Shown one piece after another: positions 1-8,546 of a DNA stretch of 43,548 nucleotides. The first letter of the stretch is position 1. Each line of letters starts with the position of its first letter. This DNA is from an uncultured Lachnospiraceae bacterium (GTDB lineage: Bacteria; Bacillota; Clostridia; Lachnospirales; Lachnospiraceae). The stretch lies in NCBI GenBank assembly GCA_910585075.1, contig CAJUED010000033.1, positions 1-43,548 of the forward strand, written 5' to 3'. A program made the position numbers and the translations under genes. The notes beneath the pieces were generated by a model. The model was given only the letters and a program-made list of their open reading frames with translations, was not told where the DNA came from and did not search any database.

Positions 1-127
1 GGTTCTAACCTATGGCTTAGCACTATTTTTTCACTTCAACTCCGAAAGACAGGTAATATTCTGCTTCTTGTCAAGAGGAAATCAATTGTTATATTCTGAC
101 TGTAAAATGGGCTTCCTTAAGCCAAAA

Positions 128-150
128 ACAAGGCAGCGAAACGCTGCCTT
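128..150 (-). terminator. Terminator of the HtrA-like gene
   Basis: A 9-bp perfect inverted repeat (130-138 and 142-150, AAGGCAGCG with a 3-nt loop) lies about 70 bp past the stop of the HtrA-like gene. On the minus strand it is followed by GTTTTTGG, a short T-tract, as in an intrinsic terminator. Confidence 0.8.
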
Positions 151-219
151 ATCTTTAATTCTATCTTTTTTCACATCCATATCATCAGGCCGACTTTCCA
201 AAATGCCTGTACGTCAGAT

Positions 220-1695
220 TTACTGCACGCTGCTCTGGGCGCTGAGCGTCACTTCCACCTCTTTCGACTGATATCCCACAGGGCTGCCCTGCATAATCGT
301 AAGCTTTACGGTTGAGCCCGCTTCGCAGTAATCCAGATAATTCCGGAGTTCTGTCATGGAAGTGATTTCTTCATCGTCAATGGCAATGATAATATCGCCT
401 CTCACCAGCCCTGCTTTATCTGCTCCCGAGCCTTCCGTAACGGATGATACATATACGCCTCTGGGCGCATCGTAAAGCTGTGAATATTCGGACGCCACGT
501 CAAGACCGGTAATCCCCAGATAACCTTTCTTATCCTCGTCCGCTTTTAACCTTGTCTCCCTGGTCATCAGCTTTTCTATGATAGGCTGGGCGTCGGAAAT
601 TGGAATTGCATATCCCATACCTTCCACTACTCCCCCGCCAATCTTGTTGGAGGTAATTCCGATAACTTCACCTTTCATGTTCAGGAGGGCGCCGCCCGAA
701 TTGCCGGGGTTGATCGCCGCATTCGTCTGGATAAAGGTATTGATTTCCGTATCTTCCTGTACATTTGTCTGAACTGTGGATGCTGCTATGGGCCTGTCAA
801 GAGCGCTGACCACACCGGTGGTTACCGACTGCCCGTACCCAAGAGCGTTTCCTATGGCAATTACAGGCTCCCCTAAATTCAGGGTATCCGAATTTCCCAT
901 CTGTGCAATGGAAATCTGCCCCATGGTGTCACTGCTTATATCTTCAAGCTGTACCGCAATCACCGCCAGGTCTTTATCCTCATCCATGCCCTTAATCTGG
1001 GCCTGTGCCTGGCTGCCGTCCACAAACTGTACCGTCAGCTCCTCGGGAGATTCCACCACATGATAATTGCTTACCAAAAGCAGCTCCGTGTCATTTTGCC
1101 CCACGATAATGCCTGAACCCGAACCGCTTCCTTCCTGGCTGTACTCCTGTCCCCAAAAGCTCATCTTTTCAATGTATTTCTTATTCACGGAAACTACGGA
1201 GGGCATTACTTCCTTTACCACTTCCGTCACATCCGTAACCGTAGTCGGCACCTTCTGTGTACTGTCCACCTGCTGGGTATTTTCCACTTTAACCGTGGTA
1301 TCCGCCGCCCCGTTTTCTTCCTTCTTTTCTTCCTGGGCCGCCTCGGAATCCTGATTTTGCGTAATCCCCGCCTTCCCCTTTAAAAAGTCCGTGGCCGTGT
1401 CCACAGCCTGAAAGCCAAGGCCTGCAAAGATACCGAAGCACAACCCGCACAGAACGCCTATTGCCACCTTTTTCCCTGTACCTGAACCGGCCTTTTTCTC
1501 CTTCTTAGGCTTATAGTTATTCCCCGGCCTGTATTCTTCACGGTGGAATCCATCCCCGCCGCTAAAACTGCCGCCTGTTTCATAGTGATAAGTATCACTG
1601 CTCTGCTGTCTGTAATTTACATCACCTGCATTTTGACTGCCGCTTTGGCTCTGATTTTTGTCATCATAACTGTTTGGATAATTATTCTCATACAT
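220..1695 (-). CDS. HtrA/DegP-family membrane-anchored serine protease (S1C) with PDZ domain
   Basis: This 491-residue protein is an HtrA-like protease that should act outside the membrane on misfolded or surface proteins. Residues 1-75 are a hydrophilic Ser/Gln/Asn-rich cytoplasmic tail, and residues 76-98 form one membrane helix. A chymotrypsin-fold domain follows with the triad visible as His212 (SNYHVV), Asp242 (KDLAVI) and Ser333 (NPGNSGGAL). A single C-terminal PDZ domain covers about residues 395-480, with GYLGITG and a GLVRGDIIIAID core. The start is preceded by AAAGGGG. It is the last gene of the surface-polysaccharide region and has its own terminator, so it may serve surface quality control rather than glycan synthesis. 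Family assignment is very sure; substrate is unknown. Confidence 0.95.
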   Translation of the reverse strand: MYENNYPNSYDDKNQSQSGSQNAGDVNYRQQSSDTYHYETGGSFSGGDGFHREEYRPGNNYKPKKEKKAGSGTGKKVAIGVLCGLCFGIFAGLGFQAVDTATDFLKGKAGITQNQDSEAAQEEKKEENGAADTTVKVENTQQVDSTQKVPTTVTDVTEVVKEVMPSVVSVNKKYIEKMSFWGQEYSQEGSGSGSGIIVGQNDTELLLVSNYHVVESPEELTVQFVDGSQAQAQIKGMDEDKDLAVIAVQLEDISSDTMGQISIAQMGNSDTLNLGEPVIAIGNALGYGQSVTTGVVSALDRPIAASTVQTNVQEDTEINTFIQTNAAINPGNSGGALLNMKGEVIGITSNKIGGGVVEGMGYAIPISDAQPIIEKLMTRETRLKADEDKKGYLGITGLDVASEYSQLYDAPRGVYVSSVTEGSGADKAGLVRGDIIIAIDDEEITSMTELRNYLDYCEAGSTVKLTIMQGSPVGYQSKEVEVTLSAQSSVQ

Positions 1696-1750
1696 AACAC
1701 TTTACCCCTTTCTTTCTATTTCCGCGCCGTCTCCTGCCGCCGCTTATGCG

Positions 1751-1767
1751 AACCGCCTGTGGCGGTT
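1751..1767. other. Short GC-rich hairpin upstream of the HtrA-like gene
   Basis: A 7-bp inverted repeat (AACCGCC, 3-nt loop, GGCGGTT) lies between the GT2 gene and the HtrA-like gene. On the plus strand it is followed by TCTTTCTTGC; on the minus strand, the direction of both neighbours, no T-tract follows. It could be a leader hairpin in the HtrA mRNA or a weak terminator. Its role is undecided. Confidence 0.35.
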
Positions 1768-1875
1768 TCTTTCTTGCTTCTATGGTTATCAGTATAATTA
1801 TTAATTGTGTTCAAATTGTGACAAAAATTTGATAAAAATGTTATATTTGCTAAAAATCATTTCATAGGATATTTT

Positions 1876-2802
1876 TCATTTCCAATATTCCCTGTTCATG
1901 GAAAATGCCTTCACCAGCGTCATTGGAAGCTTCTTATACCTTTTCCCCATAAAATACCCTATATATTTACATCCGCTCTGCCAGAACAGTTTTACAATCA
2001 GCCACGGCTTTCCCTTTTTTATCACATAAAGACTGGCGGCCTTCACCATCCGCATCCCCTCGGAGCCTGTTCCCACCCCATTAAAAACCTCCGGGTACTG
2101 GGCATGGGACACCCCTAAGTCAAAATACCTGTGAAGCTGAGCGAGGCCGCTGTAATTATGGGAATGTTCCACCAAAGCCCCGGCCTCATAGGCAATCCGA
2201 TACCCCTTTTCAATCAGTCCTCTTGCATAAATCATGTCTTCATTAAATATGGTATGTCCGGTAAATCCTCCCAGCTCATCAAAAACCGACCTTTTATAAG
2301 CGGCACACACGTTGGAAGCAAAAAACGCCTTAATTCCCATATCTTTTAAGTTTTCCTTTGATTTGATTCGGGACTCCTGCGGGTAATTAAAAAGGCGGGC
2401 GTACCGCTCCAGCACACTGCAGTCCTTTCCAGGAATCTGTCTTCCATAGGCCATCCCAACCTTATCCTGCTCAAAATGGGATAAAAGCTCCTGCACCATC
2501 CGCCCATCCCCCGGCACCGCATCATCCGTCATCATGATAAAATAAGGCGCTTTTGATAGCGACACCCCGTAATTTCTTGTGCCGCCATGGTCGAACTCCT
2601 CCTTCTTTATATGATAAACCGAAACCTTTTTATACCTTTCTTCAAAGTCCGTTCCCTGAACAAAGGCATCAAAATATTTTTTCTCCGTGTTCACCAGAAT
2701 AATCCGGTTTACCGCAAGGGTCTGCGCCATAAGCCCGTCCAATAAGTCTAAAAGCTTCTTTGTCGGTTTGTATACCGGAATGATTACATCCACTTCAAAC
2801 AT
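1876..2802 (-). CDS. Glycosyltransferase family 2, rhamnosyltransferase-like
   Basis: This 308-residue GT-A fold enzyme should transfer a sugar from a nucleotide donor to the growing surface polysaccharide at the cytoplasmic membrane face. The GT2 nucleotide-binding start (DVIIPVYKP) is at residues 5-13. A metal-binding acidic motif (MMTDDAVPGD) lies near residue 95, and an acceptor-side acidic motif (FNEDMIYARG) near residue 187. No membrane helix is evident. GTGGAGAAAAAGG precedes the ATG. It follows the LCP gene, separated by that gene's terminator, so it may have its own promoter. The layout resembles bacterial rhamnosyltransferases such as the Rgp enzymes, and dTDP-sugar genes occur in the same locus, but the exact donor and linkage cannot be read. 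Confidence 0.85.
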   Translation of the reverse strand: MFEVDVIIPVYKPTKKLLDLLDGLMAQTLAVNRIILVNTEKKYFDAFVQGTDFEERYKKVSVYHIKKEEFDHGGTRNYGVSLSKAPYFIMMTDDAVPGDGRMVQELLSHFEQDKVGMAYGRQIPGKDCSVLERYARLFNYPQESRIKSKENLKDMGIKAFFASNVCAAYKRSVFDELGGFTGHTIFNEDMIYARGLIEKGYRIAYEAGALVEHSHNYSGLAQLHRYFDLGVSHAQYPEVFNGVGTGSEGMRMVKAASLYVIKKGKPWLIVKLFWQSGCKYIGYFMGKRYKKLPMTLVKAFSMNREYWK

Positions 2803-2838
2803 CCTTTTTCTCCACCTTCTGCAGTTCTGCTTGTATAA

Positions 2839-2868
2839 AAAAGGACCAGCTTTTACGTTGGTCCTTTT
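2839..2868 (-). terminator. Terminator of the LCP gene
   Basis: A perfect 10-bp inverted repeat (AAAAGGACCA / TGGTCCTTTT with a 10-nt loop) sits 14 bp beyond the LCP stop codon. On the minus strand it runs into TTTTTTATAC, giving a canonical Rho-independent terminator. Confidence 0.85.
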
Positions 2869-2881
2869 AATATCAATCTGC

Positions 2882-4177
2882 CTATTTTACATACTGGTTG
2901 GTATCCGCCGCAATCTTTTCACTGTAAGAACGCACTTCCTCCGAAGGCGAGTAATCCTCATCCTCAAACAGGAAATCATGGAGCCACTGTACGTTGTCTT
3001 CAAGTGAAACCGGCACCACGCAGCTTCCCTTTGAGCCGACGGTTCCGGTAGCGCGCATGCTCTCCTCCGGGAATCCGCCCTGGCCCACTACCTCATATTT
3101 GCTTGCTTCGCTCAGCATATCCAGAATTTCATCCAGATCCAATGAAGTATATACCTCGCTGAACACATCGTTGGCAATCTGATTGATGGTTGCAGGCGAA
3201 GCCTTTTTCACCTTTTCCGCAATGGCAAGGAGCACTGTCCTCTGCCTCTGGGTACGCTGGAAGTCATCCCCCACGTAACGGATTCGGCAGTATGCCGTAG
3301 CCTGCAGGCCGTTTAAGGTCTGTTTTCCTGCTGTGGTAACCGGAATATAGTCCGTGCCCGCATTGGCCTTATATGTTTTTCCGTCAAGAGTTGTACCTAC
3401 CATACTGATCTGATAGTTGTTCAGATGGCTGATTTCCGACTCTAACACATCAATTTCCACACCGCCCAGGGCGTCGATGGTATCCGCCAGGCCTTCAAAG
3501 CCCACCGTAATGAAGTCTGTGATGTTCATATCCAGATTCATGTTCAGCATATTAATGGCCTGCATGGGGCCGCCCTTTGCGTAGGCGCTGTTACACTTGT
3601 TATATGAGTCATTGCTAAGGTTAAGATAAGTGTCACGGTAAACGCTGACCAGCTTACAATCGCCCGTATCCAAATTGATGGAGGCAATCATAATGGTATC
3701 ACTTCGAGTATTTTTGGTGAGGGCCCCTTTAGTTGAGTCAACACCGAACAGGGCAATATTCCGGTATCCCTTCATACTGCTTGTCTCCACACTCTCCTCA
3801 ACCTTGGGATTGATTACAATATCCTCCTTGGGCAGGTCAACCTTTCCCACTTTCTCTATCTTAAGGACGCTGTAAAGTACCAGCACCATGATTAGCAAAA
3901 CAAAAATTTCCACGATAAATAAGAGTATCTTGGTCCGTTTACTCTTACCTTTTTTCTTTTTGGTGGGATGTCCCTTTTTCTTTTTATGCTTTATTTCAGG
4001 CTCCTCCTCATATCTTACCGGTTTTTTCTTTACGGGTTTTTTATTGGTTGGCTTTCCACCGGTCGTTTTACTGCCAGCCGGTCTCCCATTCACCGATTTT
4101 CCATTAACAGGCTTTCCACTCGCCGGTCTGCTGCCGGAAGGTTTTTTGTTAACGGGTCTTCTGGATTCTGTTGTCAT
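2882..4177 (-). CDS. LytR-CpsA-Psr (LCP) family wall-glycopolymer ligase
   Basis: LCP proteins transfer undecaprenyl-linked glycopolymers to peptidoglycan outside the membrane. Here residues 1-82 are a strongly basic Lys/Pro/Gly tail with repeated motifs of the type KPVNGK and KKPVKKKPV. A membrane helix covers residues 84-105, and the LCP domain runs from about 135 to 350. The pyrophosphate-binding pattern is visible: FGVDSTKG, NTRSDTIM, VYRDTY, then RIRYVGDDFQRTQRQR. The start follows GGGAGAGATTGAGGAT. It lies next to the chain-initiating sugar transferase and several GT2 genes, so it is the likely ligase for the polymer made by this locus. The long cationic tail is unusual in size and contrasts with the acidic tails of the GH25 and SGNH-like proteins in this window. 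Confidence 0.93.
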   Translation of the reverse strand: MTTESRRPVNKKPSGSRPASGKPVNGKSVNGRPAGSKTTGGKPTNKKPVKKKPVRYEEEPEIKHKKKKGHPTKKKKGKSKRTKILLFIVEIFVLLIMVLVLYSVLKIEKVGKVDLPKEDIVINPKVEESVETSSMKGYRNIALFGVDSTKGALTKNTRSDTIMIASINLDTGDCKLVSVYRDTYLNLSNDSYNKCNSAYAKGGPMQAINMLNMNLDMNITDFITVGFEGLADTIDALGGVEIDVLESEISHLNNYQISMVGTTLDGKTYKANAGTDYIPVTTAGKQTLNGLQATAYCRIRYVGDDFQRTQRQRTVLLAIAEKVKKASPATINQIANDVFSEVYTSLDLDEILDMLSEASKYEVVGQGGFPEESMRATGTVGSKGSCVVPVSLEDNVQWLHDFLFEDEDYSPSEEVRSYSEKIAADTNQYVK

Positions 4178-4250
4178 ATCCTCAATCTCTCCCTACATAT
4201 TTACTTCTTTTAAATTCTTGGGCTTTGTCATACGCGATTTTATCTCAATA

Positions 4251-4325
4251 TGATTCCACCATACATGATTTCATCATATAGGATTTCATCCTTAGTAATT
4301 CCATCACGCGTGATTTATCCACAAC
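4251..4325. repeat. Five degenerate 15-bp tandem repeats upstream of the LCP gene
   Basis: Five consecutive units (4251-4265, 4266-4280, 4281-4295, 4296-4310, 4311-4325) follow the pattern TGATTTCATCATATA with changes in each copy. They occupy the 272-bp gap between the sugar transferase and LCP genes. They could be operator iterons or the decayed remains of a pentapeptide-repeat coding stretch; on the minus strand one frame stays open until a stop before the LCP start. Confidence 0.6.
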
Positions 4326-4376
4326 ACATTATTTTGGCACAAAAACCGGAAATAAGCAAGGCCCTGAACCTTTTTT

Positions 4377-4404
4377 TAATCTATCCTTAATAATCTATCC
4401 TTAA
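4377..4404. repeat. Perfect 14-bp tandem duplication
   Basis: TAATCTATCCTTAA occurs twice back to back (4377-4390 and 4391-4404) just past the stop of the sugar transferase gene. Together with the 15-bp repeats it makes this intergenic stretch unusually repetitive. No function is assigned. Confidence 0.7.
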
Positions 4405-4449
4405 GATTTGTAAATTTTTCATTTTATATACTTGCCAAAGGAAAAATAA

Positions 4450-5859
4450 TTAATAAGCATTTTTGTTGATAAATCCTTTAAATATAGTAAGGAACATAAT
4501 CTTAAAGTCAAGAGAGATGGTCCAGTTTTCGATGTAAAACAAATCATGCTCTATACGCTTCCTGATGGAAGTATCCCCTCTGTAACCGTTAATCTGGGCC
4601 CAGCCGGTAAGTCCCGGCCTTACCTGGTGTTTAATCATATAACGTGGGATTTCTTCTTTAAATCTCTCCACAAACTGGGGACGCTCCGGTCTTGGCCCCA
4701 CCAGTGACATCTCCCCTGCCAGAATGTTAAACAACTGCGGCAGTTCGTCCAGACTGGTGTGCCGCAAAAATCGCCCTATCTTTGTGACACGTGGGTCATT
4801 TTTAACCGTCCAGGCCTTCTGCTCCACCTGGATTTTTTGAACCTCCATGGTTCTGAATTTATACATCTTAAAGGTCTTATTGTGAAGCCCCACTCTCTCC
4901 TGCTTAAAAATAATCGGCCCTCTGCTTGTAAGCTTCACCGCCAAAGCCACCGCCAGCATAATAGGGGAAAATAAAAGAATCCCTGTGGCCGAACCCACAA
5001 TATCCACCGCCCGCTTTAAGACCCAGTTCAGCGTATTGCTCAGCGGTACATAGCGGATGTTGATAACCGGCAGGCCCATAAGGTCTTCCGTGTAAGGCTG
5101 GCTGGGCACCAGCGAATTATAGTCGGGGATAAACTTGGTGTGGACCCCTGACTTCTCACACAAATCCACGATATTTTCCAGACGGTCATAATCCTTCAGG
5201 GCAAGGGTGATGGCGATTTCATCCAGCTTGTTTTCCGGCAGGATGTACTTGATGTTTTCAATTCGTCCTACCACCTTGACGCCCTTATAGACCGTACCGC
5301 TGGGCACCCGGTCGTCCAAGATACCCCGCACCACATAGCCCCATTGGGGATTCGCATTGATTCTGGTCACATACTCCTCCGCAGCCCTTGAGTATCCCAC
5401 CAGCAGCATATATTTCAGATTGTAGCCTTTCCGCCTGAAGTAAAGGAGCATATTCCGGATAAGAGTCCGGCATACAATGGTAAAGACCACATTGATCACA
5501 AAAAAAGCTCCCATCATAAACCGCGAAAAGTCAGGCTGCTTAATTACATAAAGAAATACAATAAAGACAACGATACCTACCGTGTTCGCCTTTATTGTAC
5601 TTTCAATCTCGTATTTACGCCTGGTTGCGCGTTTGGGAGCATACATGTTAAAGAAGTAATACAGGACAATATATTCAGGCACAACAAAATAGAGGAAACT
5701 AAAATAGGTCCTCATATCAAGAGCGCCCGCACCCGGCTCCGTGTCCGCAAAAACGGTGCAGAACTTTATATACCATGCAAGCAAGTAGGAGACCGCCACA
5801 ACAGCAGCATCCACCAACAAGTGCAATCTGTTAAAATACTTTTGATTGTCCTTTATCAT
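4450..5859 (-). CDS. Undecaprenyl-phosphate sugar-1-phosphate transferase (polyprenyl glycosylphosphotransferase)
   Basis: This 469-residue enzyme starts polysaccharide synthesis by moving a hexose-1-phosphate from a nucleotide sugar to undecaprenyl phosphate. The N-terminal half has about four membrane helices and then a Rossmann-like CoA-binding-type domain (YMLLVGYSRAAEEYV). The C-terminal bacterial sugar transferase domain (about 285-469) shows the hallmark motifs KRAVDIVGS, FKQERVG, YKFRTM, DELPQLFNIL and SLVGPRPE. Length and architecture match the WbaP/CpsE class. AAGGTAGCAGGAT precedes the ATG. The sugar (glucose, galactose or other) cannot be read from sequence. Its presence beside an ABC exporter indicates a lipid-linked polymer made entirely in the cytoplasm. 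Confidence 0.94.
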   Translation of the reverse strand: MIKDNQKYFNRLHLLVDAAVVAVSYLLAWYIKFCTVFADTEPGAGALDMRTYFSFLYFVVPEYIVLYYFFNMYAPKRATRRKYEIESTIKANTVGIVVFIVFLYVIKQPDFSRFMMGAFFVINVVFTIVCRTLIRNMLLYFRRKGYNLKYMLLVGYSRAAEEYVTRINANPQWGYVVRGILDDRVPSGTVYKGVKVVGRIENIKYILPENKLDEIAITLALKDYDRLENIVDLCEKSGVHTKFIPDYNSLVPSQPYTEDLMGLPVINIRYVPLSNTLNWVLKRAVDIVGSATGILLFSPIMLAVALAVKLTSRGPIIFKQERVGLHNKTFKMYKFRTMEVQKIQVEQKAWTVKNDPRVTKIGRFLRHTSLDELPQLFNILAGEMSLVGPRPERPQFVERFKEEIPRYMIKHQVRPGLTGWAQINGYRGDTSIRKRIEHDLFYIENWTISLDFKIMFLTIFKGFINKNAY

Positions 5860-5881
5860 ATCCTGCTACCTTCTTGCAGAT

Positions 5882-5910
5882 ATTCTACAATATTATTACA
5901 AAAAGTACAA
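5882..5910 (-). promoter_or_regulatory. Possible promoter of the sugar transferase gene
   Basis: On the minus strand TTGTAC (5905-5910) is followed by exactly 17 bp and then TAGAAT (5882-5887), about 25 bp upstream of the start codon. The -10 matches 5 of 6 consensus bases and the -35 only 3 of 6, so this is a moderate call. Confidence 0.4.
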
Positions 5911-5911
5911 C

Positions 5912-6898
5912 TTAAAATTGGAATACCCTCCGCAGTATGTTGAGCCACAGCTGCCCCTGTATCCAAAAGTAATTTTTCAAATTTTTTACGGAAAACCTGA
6001 CCTTTTTCGCTTTTCCTTCTTTTGAAAAACACATAGCCGTACCTTTTAACAGCCCCTGCAAATAAATAACACCCATTCCTTTTAAAGAAAAAAACAAAAC
6101 CTTAACAAAATATCCTGCCAACAGAAACGGCAGATTGAGAAGTATCTGTAACAAAGGCATATTTTTGTAAATCAGGTATACGCTGTTTCTCGAGGAAAGC
6201 CTTACCTTAAAGGTGTTATGCCTGGAACCGCTCACCGCGCTTCCGGCGTGAAAGACCTCAGCTTCCGGCACATATATATTATGATATCCATAAATATTGG
6301 CCCGATACCCTAAATCAATATCTTCCAGATATGCAAAATGATTTTCATCAAAATAACCAATGCTATCAAATATTTTTCGTCTGTATAAAGCCGCTCCCGC
6401 ACAGGCGGAAAAAACACGGCAGGGATTGGGATAGGCATTCCTGTCCTTATCCTTTCCCCTTGCATAAGCCCACCCAAGGGCACAGTAAAAGTCCCCGGCT
6501 CCGTCCAGTTTGTCGGGCGCATGAAGGCTCACCATCTTCGCCGCCGCCGAAAAAGCTTTTGGATTTTCCCCTAAGGCTTTCTCAAGGGCGGCAACCATCC
6601 CTTTGTGCACCACGGTATCGTTGTTTAAAAGAAGCACATACTCCGTATCCGCCGCCTTTATTCCCGCATTTACCGCACAGCTGAACCCCAGATTTTCCGG
6701 AAATGTGATCACCTTCACCTGGGGATACTTTTGTTTTATCAGTGCAAGACTTCCATCCTGGGAGTGGTTATCCACCACTGTGACCTTTGGTATCATTGTT
6801 CCCTGATACAGGGAATTGAGACACTGGTCAATATATTTTATTCCATTGTAATTTGGTATAACAACTGTTGTTTTTATTGTATCACCTGTTTTCCGCAT
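5912..6898 (-). CDS. Glycosyltransferase family 2, WbbL/rhamnosyltransferase-like, with C-terminal membrane-associating segment
   Basis: This 328-residue GT2 enzyme carries the nucleotide-binding start TTVVIPNYNG near residue 10, the LLLNNDT metal motif near residue 100, and the acceptor motif FAYLEDIDLGYR near residue 200. Residues 240-290 are hydrophobic (LLQILLNLPFLLAGYF) and likely sit in or on the membrane, and the tail is basic. This layout is shared with the dTDP-rhamnosyltransferase WbbL group, which adds rhamnose to a lipid-linked acceptor. It is an inference that this enzyme performs the first rhamnosyl transfer after the sugar transferase. No good ribosome site precedes the ATG, so the exact start is uncertain. 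It lies 52 bp upstream of the sugar transferase gene in transcription order. Confidence 0.85.
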   Translation of the reverse strand: MRKTGDTIKTTVVIPNYNGIKYIDQCLNSLYQGTMIPKVTVVDNHSQDGSLALIKQKYPQVKVITFPENLGFSCAVNAGIKAADTEYVLLLNNDTVVHKGMVAALEKALGENPKAFSAAAKMVSLHAPDKLDGAGDFYCALGWAYARGKDKDRNAYPNPCRVFSACAGAALYRRKIFDSIGYFDENHFAYLEDIDLGYRANIYGYHNIYVPEAEVFHAGSAVSGSRHNTFKVRLSSRNSVYLIYKNMPLLQILLNLPFLLAGYFVKVLFFSLKGMGVIYLQGLLKGTAMCFSKEGKAKKVRFSVKNLKNYFWIQGQLWLNILRRVFQF

Positions 6899-6964
6899 TC
6901 ATATTTATAATGGCAGTATAAGTACTGTTTACAGACATCTCTGCATATATATCAGAAAGTTTTT

Positions 6965-8347
6965 CTAATCACATTTTTCCGTCATGGCGGGGTCCCATAC
7001 TATCCGGTATCCTTCCTCCCTGACCCGCTCACAGAACCGGCGGCTTAAGTCCACAAAATCTATTCTTTCATTTAAGCAGCCGCTCCAGTCAAATCTACCC
7101 GTACCTGGGTGCTGCAGAAAGGGAAGTCCTATCATTTCTTCCAGAATCAGTTCCGCCTGCCGGGACACCTTCATGCAGCGGACGTCCACCATCTCAGCCT
7201 CCTGCTGCAATACCGCCCGGTGCATATAGCCGCTGAACTCTTTGTGCAGCCCCTGATACAGAGGTTCTCCCTGAGCGGTATACATCCCACCCGTTATTTT
7301 ATTCTTTTTATCCACCAGTCTGCCCCCTACCACGGCCACATCAGGCCGGTTAGCAATCAAATCCGGCTGGTAATCTACTCTGTAAAAACCCAGATGCCTT
7401 AAATGAGATACCGTCCCCTTAAGCCCCCTGCTCCGCAGGAAATCCTCAAGGGCCCTCTTTCCTGCATCATAGGCATACTGTTTGCTGGCCGGGTTCTCGG
7501 CGGTTGACTGGCTGTGGCTTCTCCAGTGATACAGCACCTTTGGAATATGCGCTATAGGCAGTTCTGTTTTTTTGGCAGGCTTTTTTCCTTTTCCAAACAG
7601 AACATTTACCACCCGAAGGGCCATGTCATAATCCTGGGCGCCGTCGCAGACACTGCGAAAGCCAAGCTCCTGCATCAGCTGACGCTTCACCACCATAAAA
7701 TGGCAGATGTAATTATTTGTCAGCAGCAAGTCCAGGTTAAAGTCCGGTTTCCTGTTCACCTCAAAATAATTCGTCTGCTTTTCATCGCATTTGTCTTCAT
7801 CCGAATATAACAGTTGTAATTCAACATCCTTTTCTTCGTGGGCTGTGATACACGCCGCCATTTCATAGAGGGCGTTTGGTGTAAGCACATCATCATGGTC
7901 CAAAAGTCCCGTATAGTCCCCGGTGGCATACATAAGGGCCTGATTGGTGTTGGCCGAAATTCCCGTATTCTGCTTAAGACGTCTGTACATAATCCTTTTA
8001 TCCGGGTAGGTCTCCACAATACGCTCAACCCGGTTTGTCTCGCTGGCATCCGCCAGAATCAGCTCGAAGTTTCCATAGCTCTGGGCCAGAACGGAATCCA
8101 GCATGGCCCTTAAGTACTCCTCTTTTGTCTCATAAGCGGGCACAAGAATACTGAATTTGACGGAAAACTTTTCCCCTTCCCGCTTCTGCCGCTCTAACTC
8201 CGAATCACCTACGGGCTCATAGGCATAATCATCCGCCATCTCCATCTGCAAGCGCTCTCTCACCGCATAATATGTCTGACTTATTCCATTTTTTTTCACA
8301 TAATGAAAGGCTTTTTTCAGGTTACTGCCCTTTATGATTTTGCCCAT
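6965..8347 (-). CDS. Glycosyltransferase family 2 with a degenerate second GT2 half
   Basis: Residues 66-310 form a complete GT2 domain: FSILVPAYE, FELILADASE, NTGISANTNQ, the metal motif DHDD at 150-153, LYSDEDK, and the closing HIPKVLYHWRSH. Residues 335-456 still resemble the rear half of a second GT2 domain (VAVVGGRLVDKK, then VDLSRRFCERVREEGYRIV), but its nucleotide-binding front half and its NND-type motif are missing. The tandem-GT2 protein at 10321-12570 has both halves, so this copy appears to have lost one active site and may now add a single sugar. It starts after AAGGGGATAGGG. A terminator separates it from the phosphohexomutase gene, so it should have its own promoter, which I could not identify. 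Confidence 0.85.
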   Translation of the reverse strand: MGKIIKGSNLKKAFHYVKKNGISQTYYAVRERLQMEMADDYAYEPVGDSELERQKREGEKFSVKFSILVPAYETKEEYLRAMLDSVLAQSYGNFELILADASETNRVERIVETYPDKRIMYRRLKQNTGISANTNQALMYATGDYTGLLDHDDVLTPNALYEMAACITAHEEKDVELQLLYSDEDKCDEKQTNYFEVNRKPDFNLDLLLTNNYICHFMVVKRQLMQELGFRSVCDGAQDYDMALRVVNVLFGKGKKPAKKTELPIAHIPKVLYHWRSHSQSTAENPASKQYAYDAGKRALEDFLRSRGLKGTVSHLRHLGFYRVDYQPDLIANRPDVAVVGGRLVDKKNKITGGMYTAQGEPLYQGLHKEFSGYMHRAVLQQEAEMVDVRCMKVSRQAELILEEMIGLPFLQHPGTGRFDWSGCLNERIDFVDLSRRFCERVREEGYRIVWDPAMTEKCD

Positions 8348-8446
8348 TCCCTATCCCCTTACACTCTGTTCTCGTATTTCCAGCCCGCCACCATGCTTCG
8401 CGAGATGGCTTATTGTATCAAACGCCGCTGTGCGGCTTATTGAATG

Positions 8447-8478
8447 AAAATCGCCCTGCACATATACAGGGCGATTTT
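8447..8478 (-). terminator. Terminator of the phosphohexomutase gene
   Basis: A perfect 12-bp inverted repeat (AAAATCGCCCTG / CAGGGCGATTTT, 8-nt loop) lies about 70 bp past the mutase stop. The flanking A and T runs make it able to work on both strands. Confidence 0.85.
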
Positions 8479-8546
8479 ATGTGAATATTGGTTTCAAACA
8501 TGCTCCGGTAACCGTTAAAGCTATTCCTAAACGGTTCCTTCCTTAT

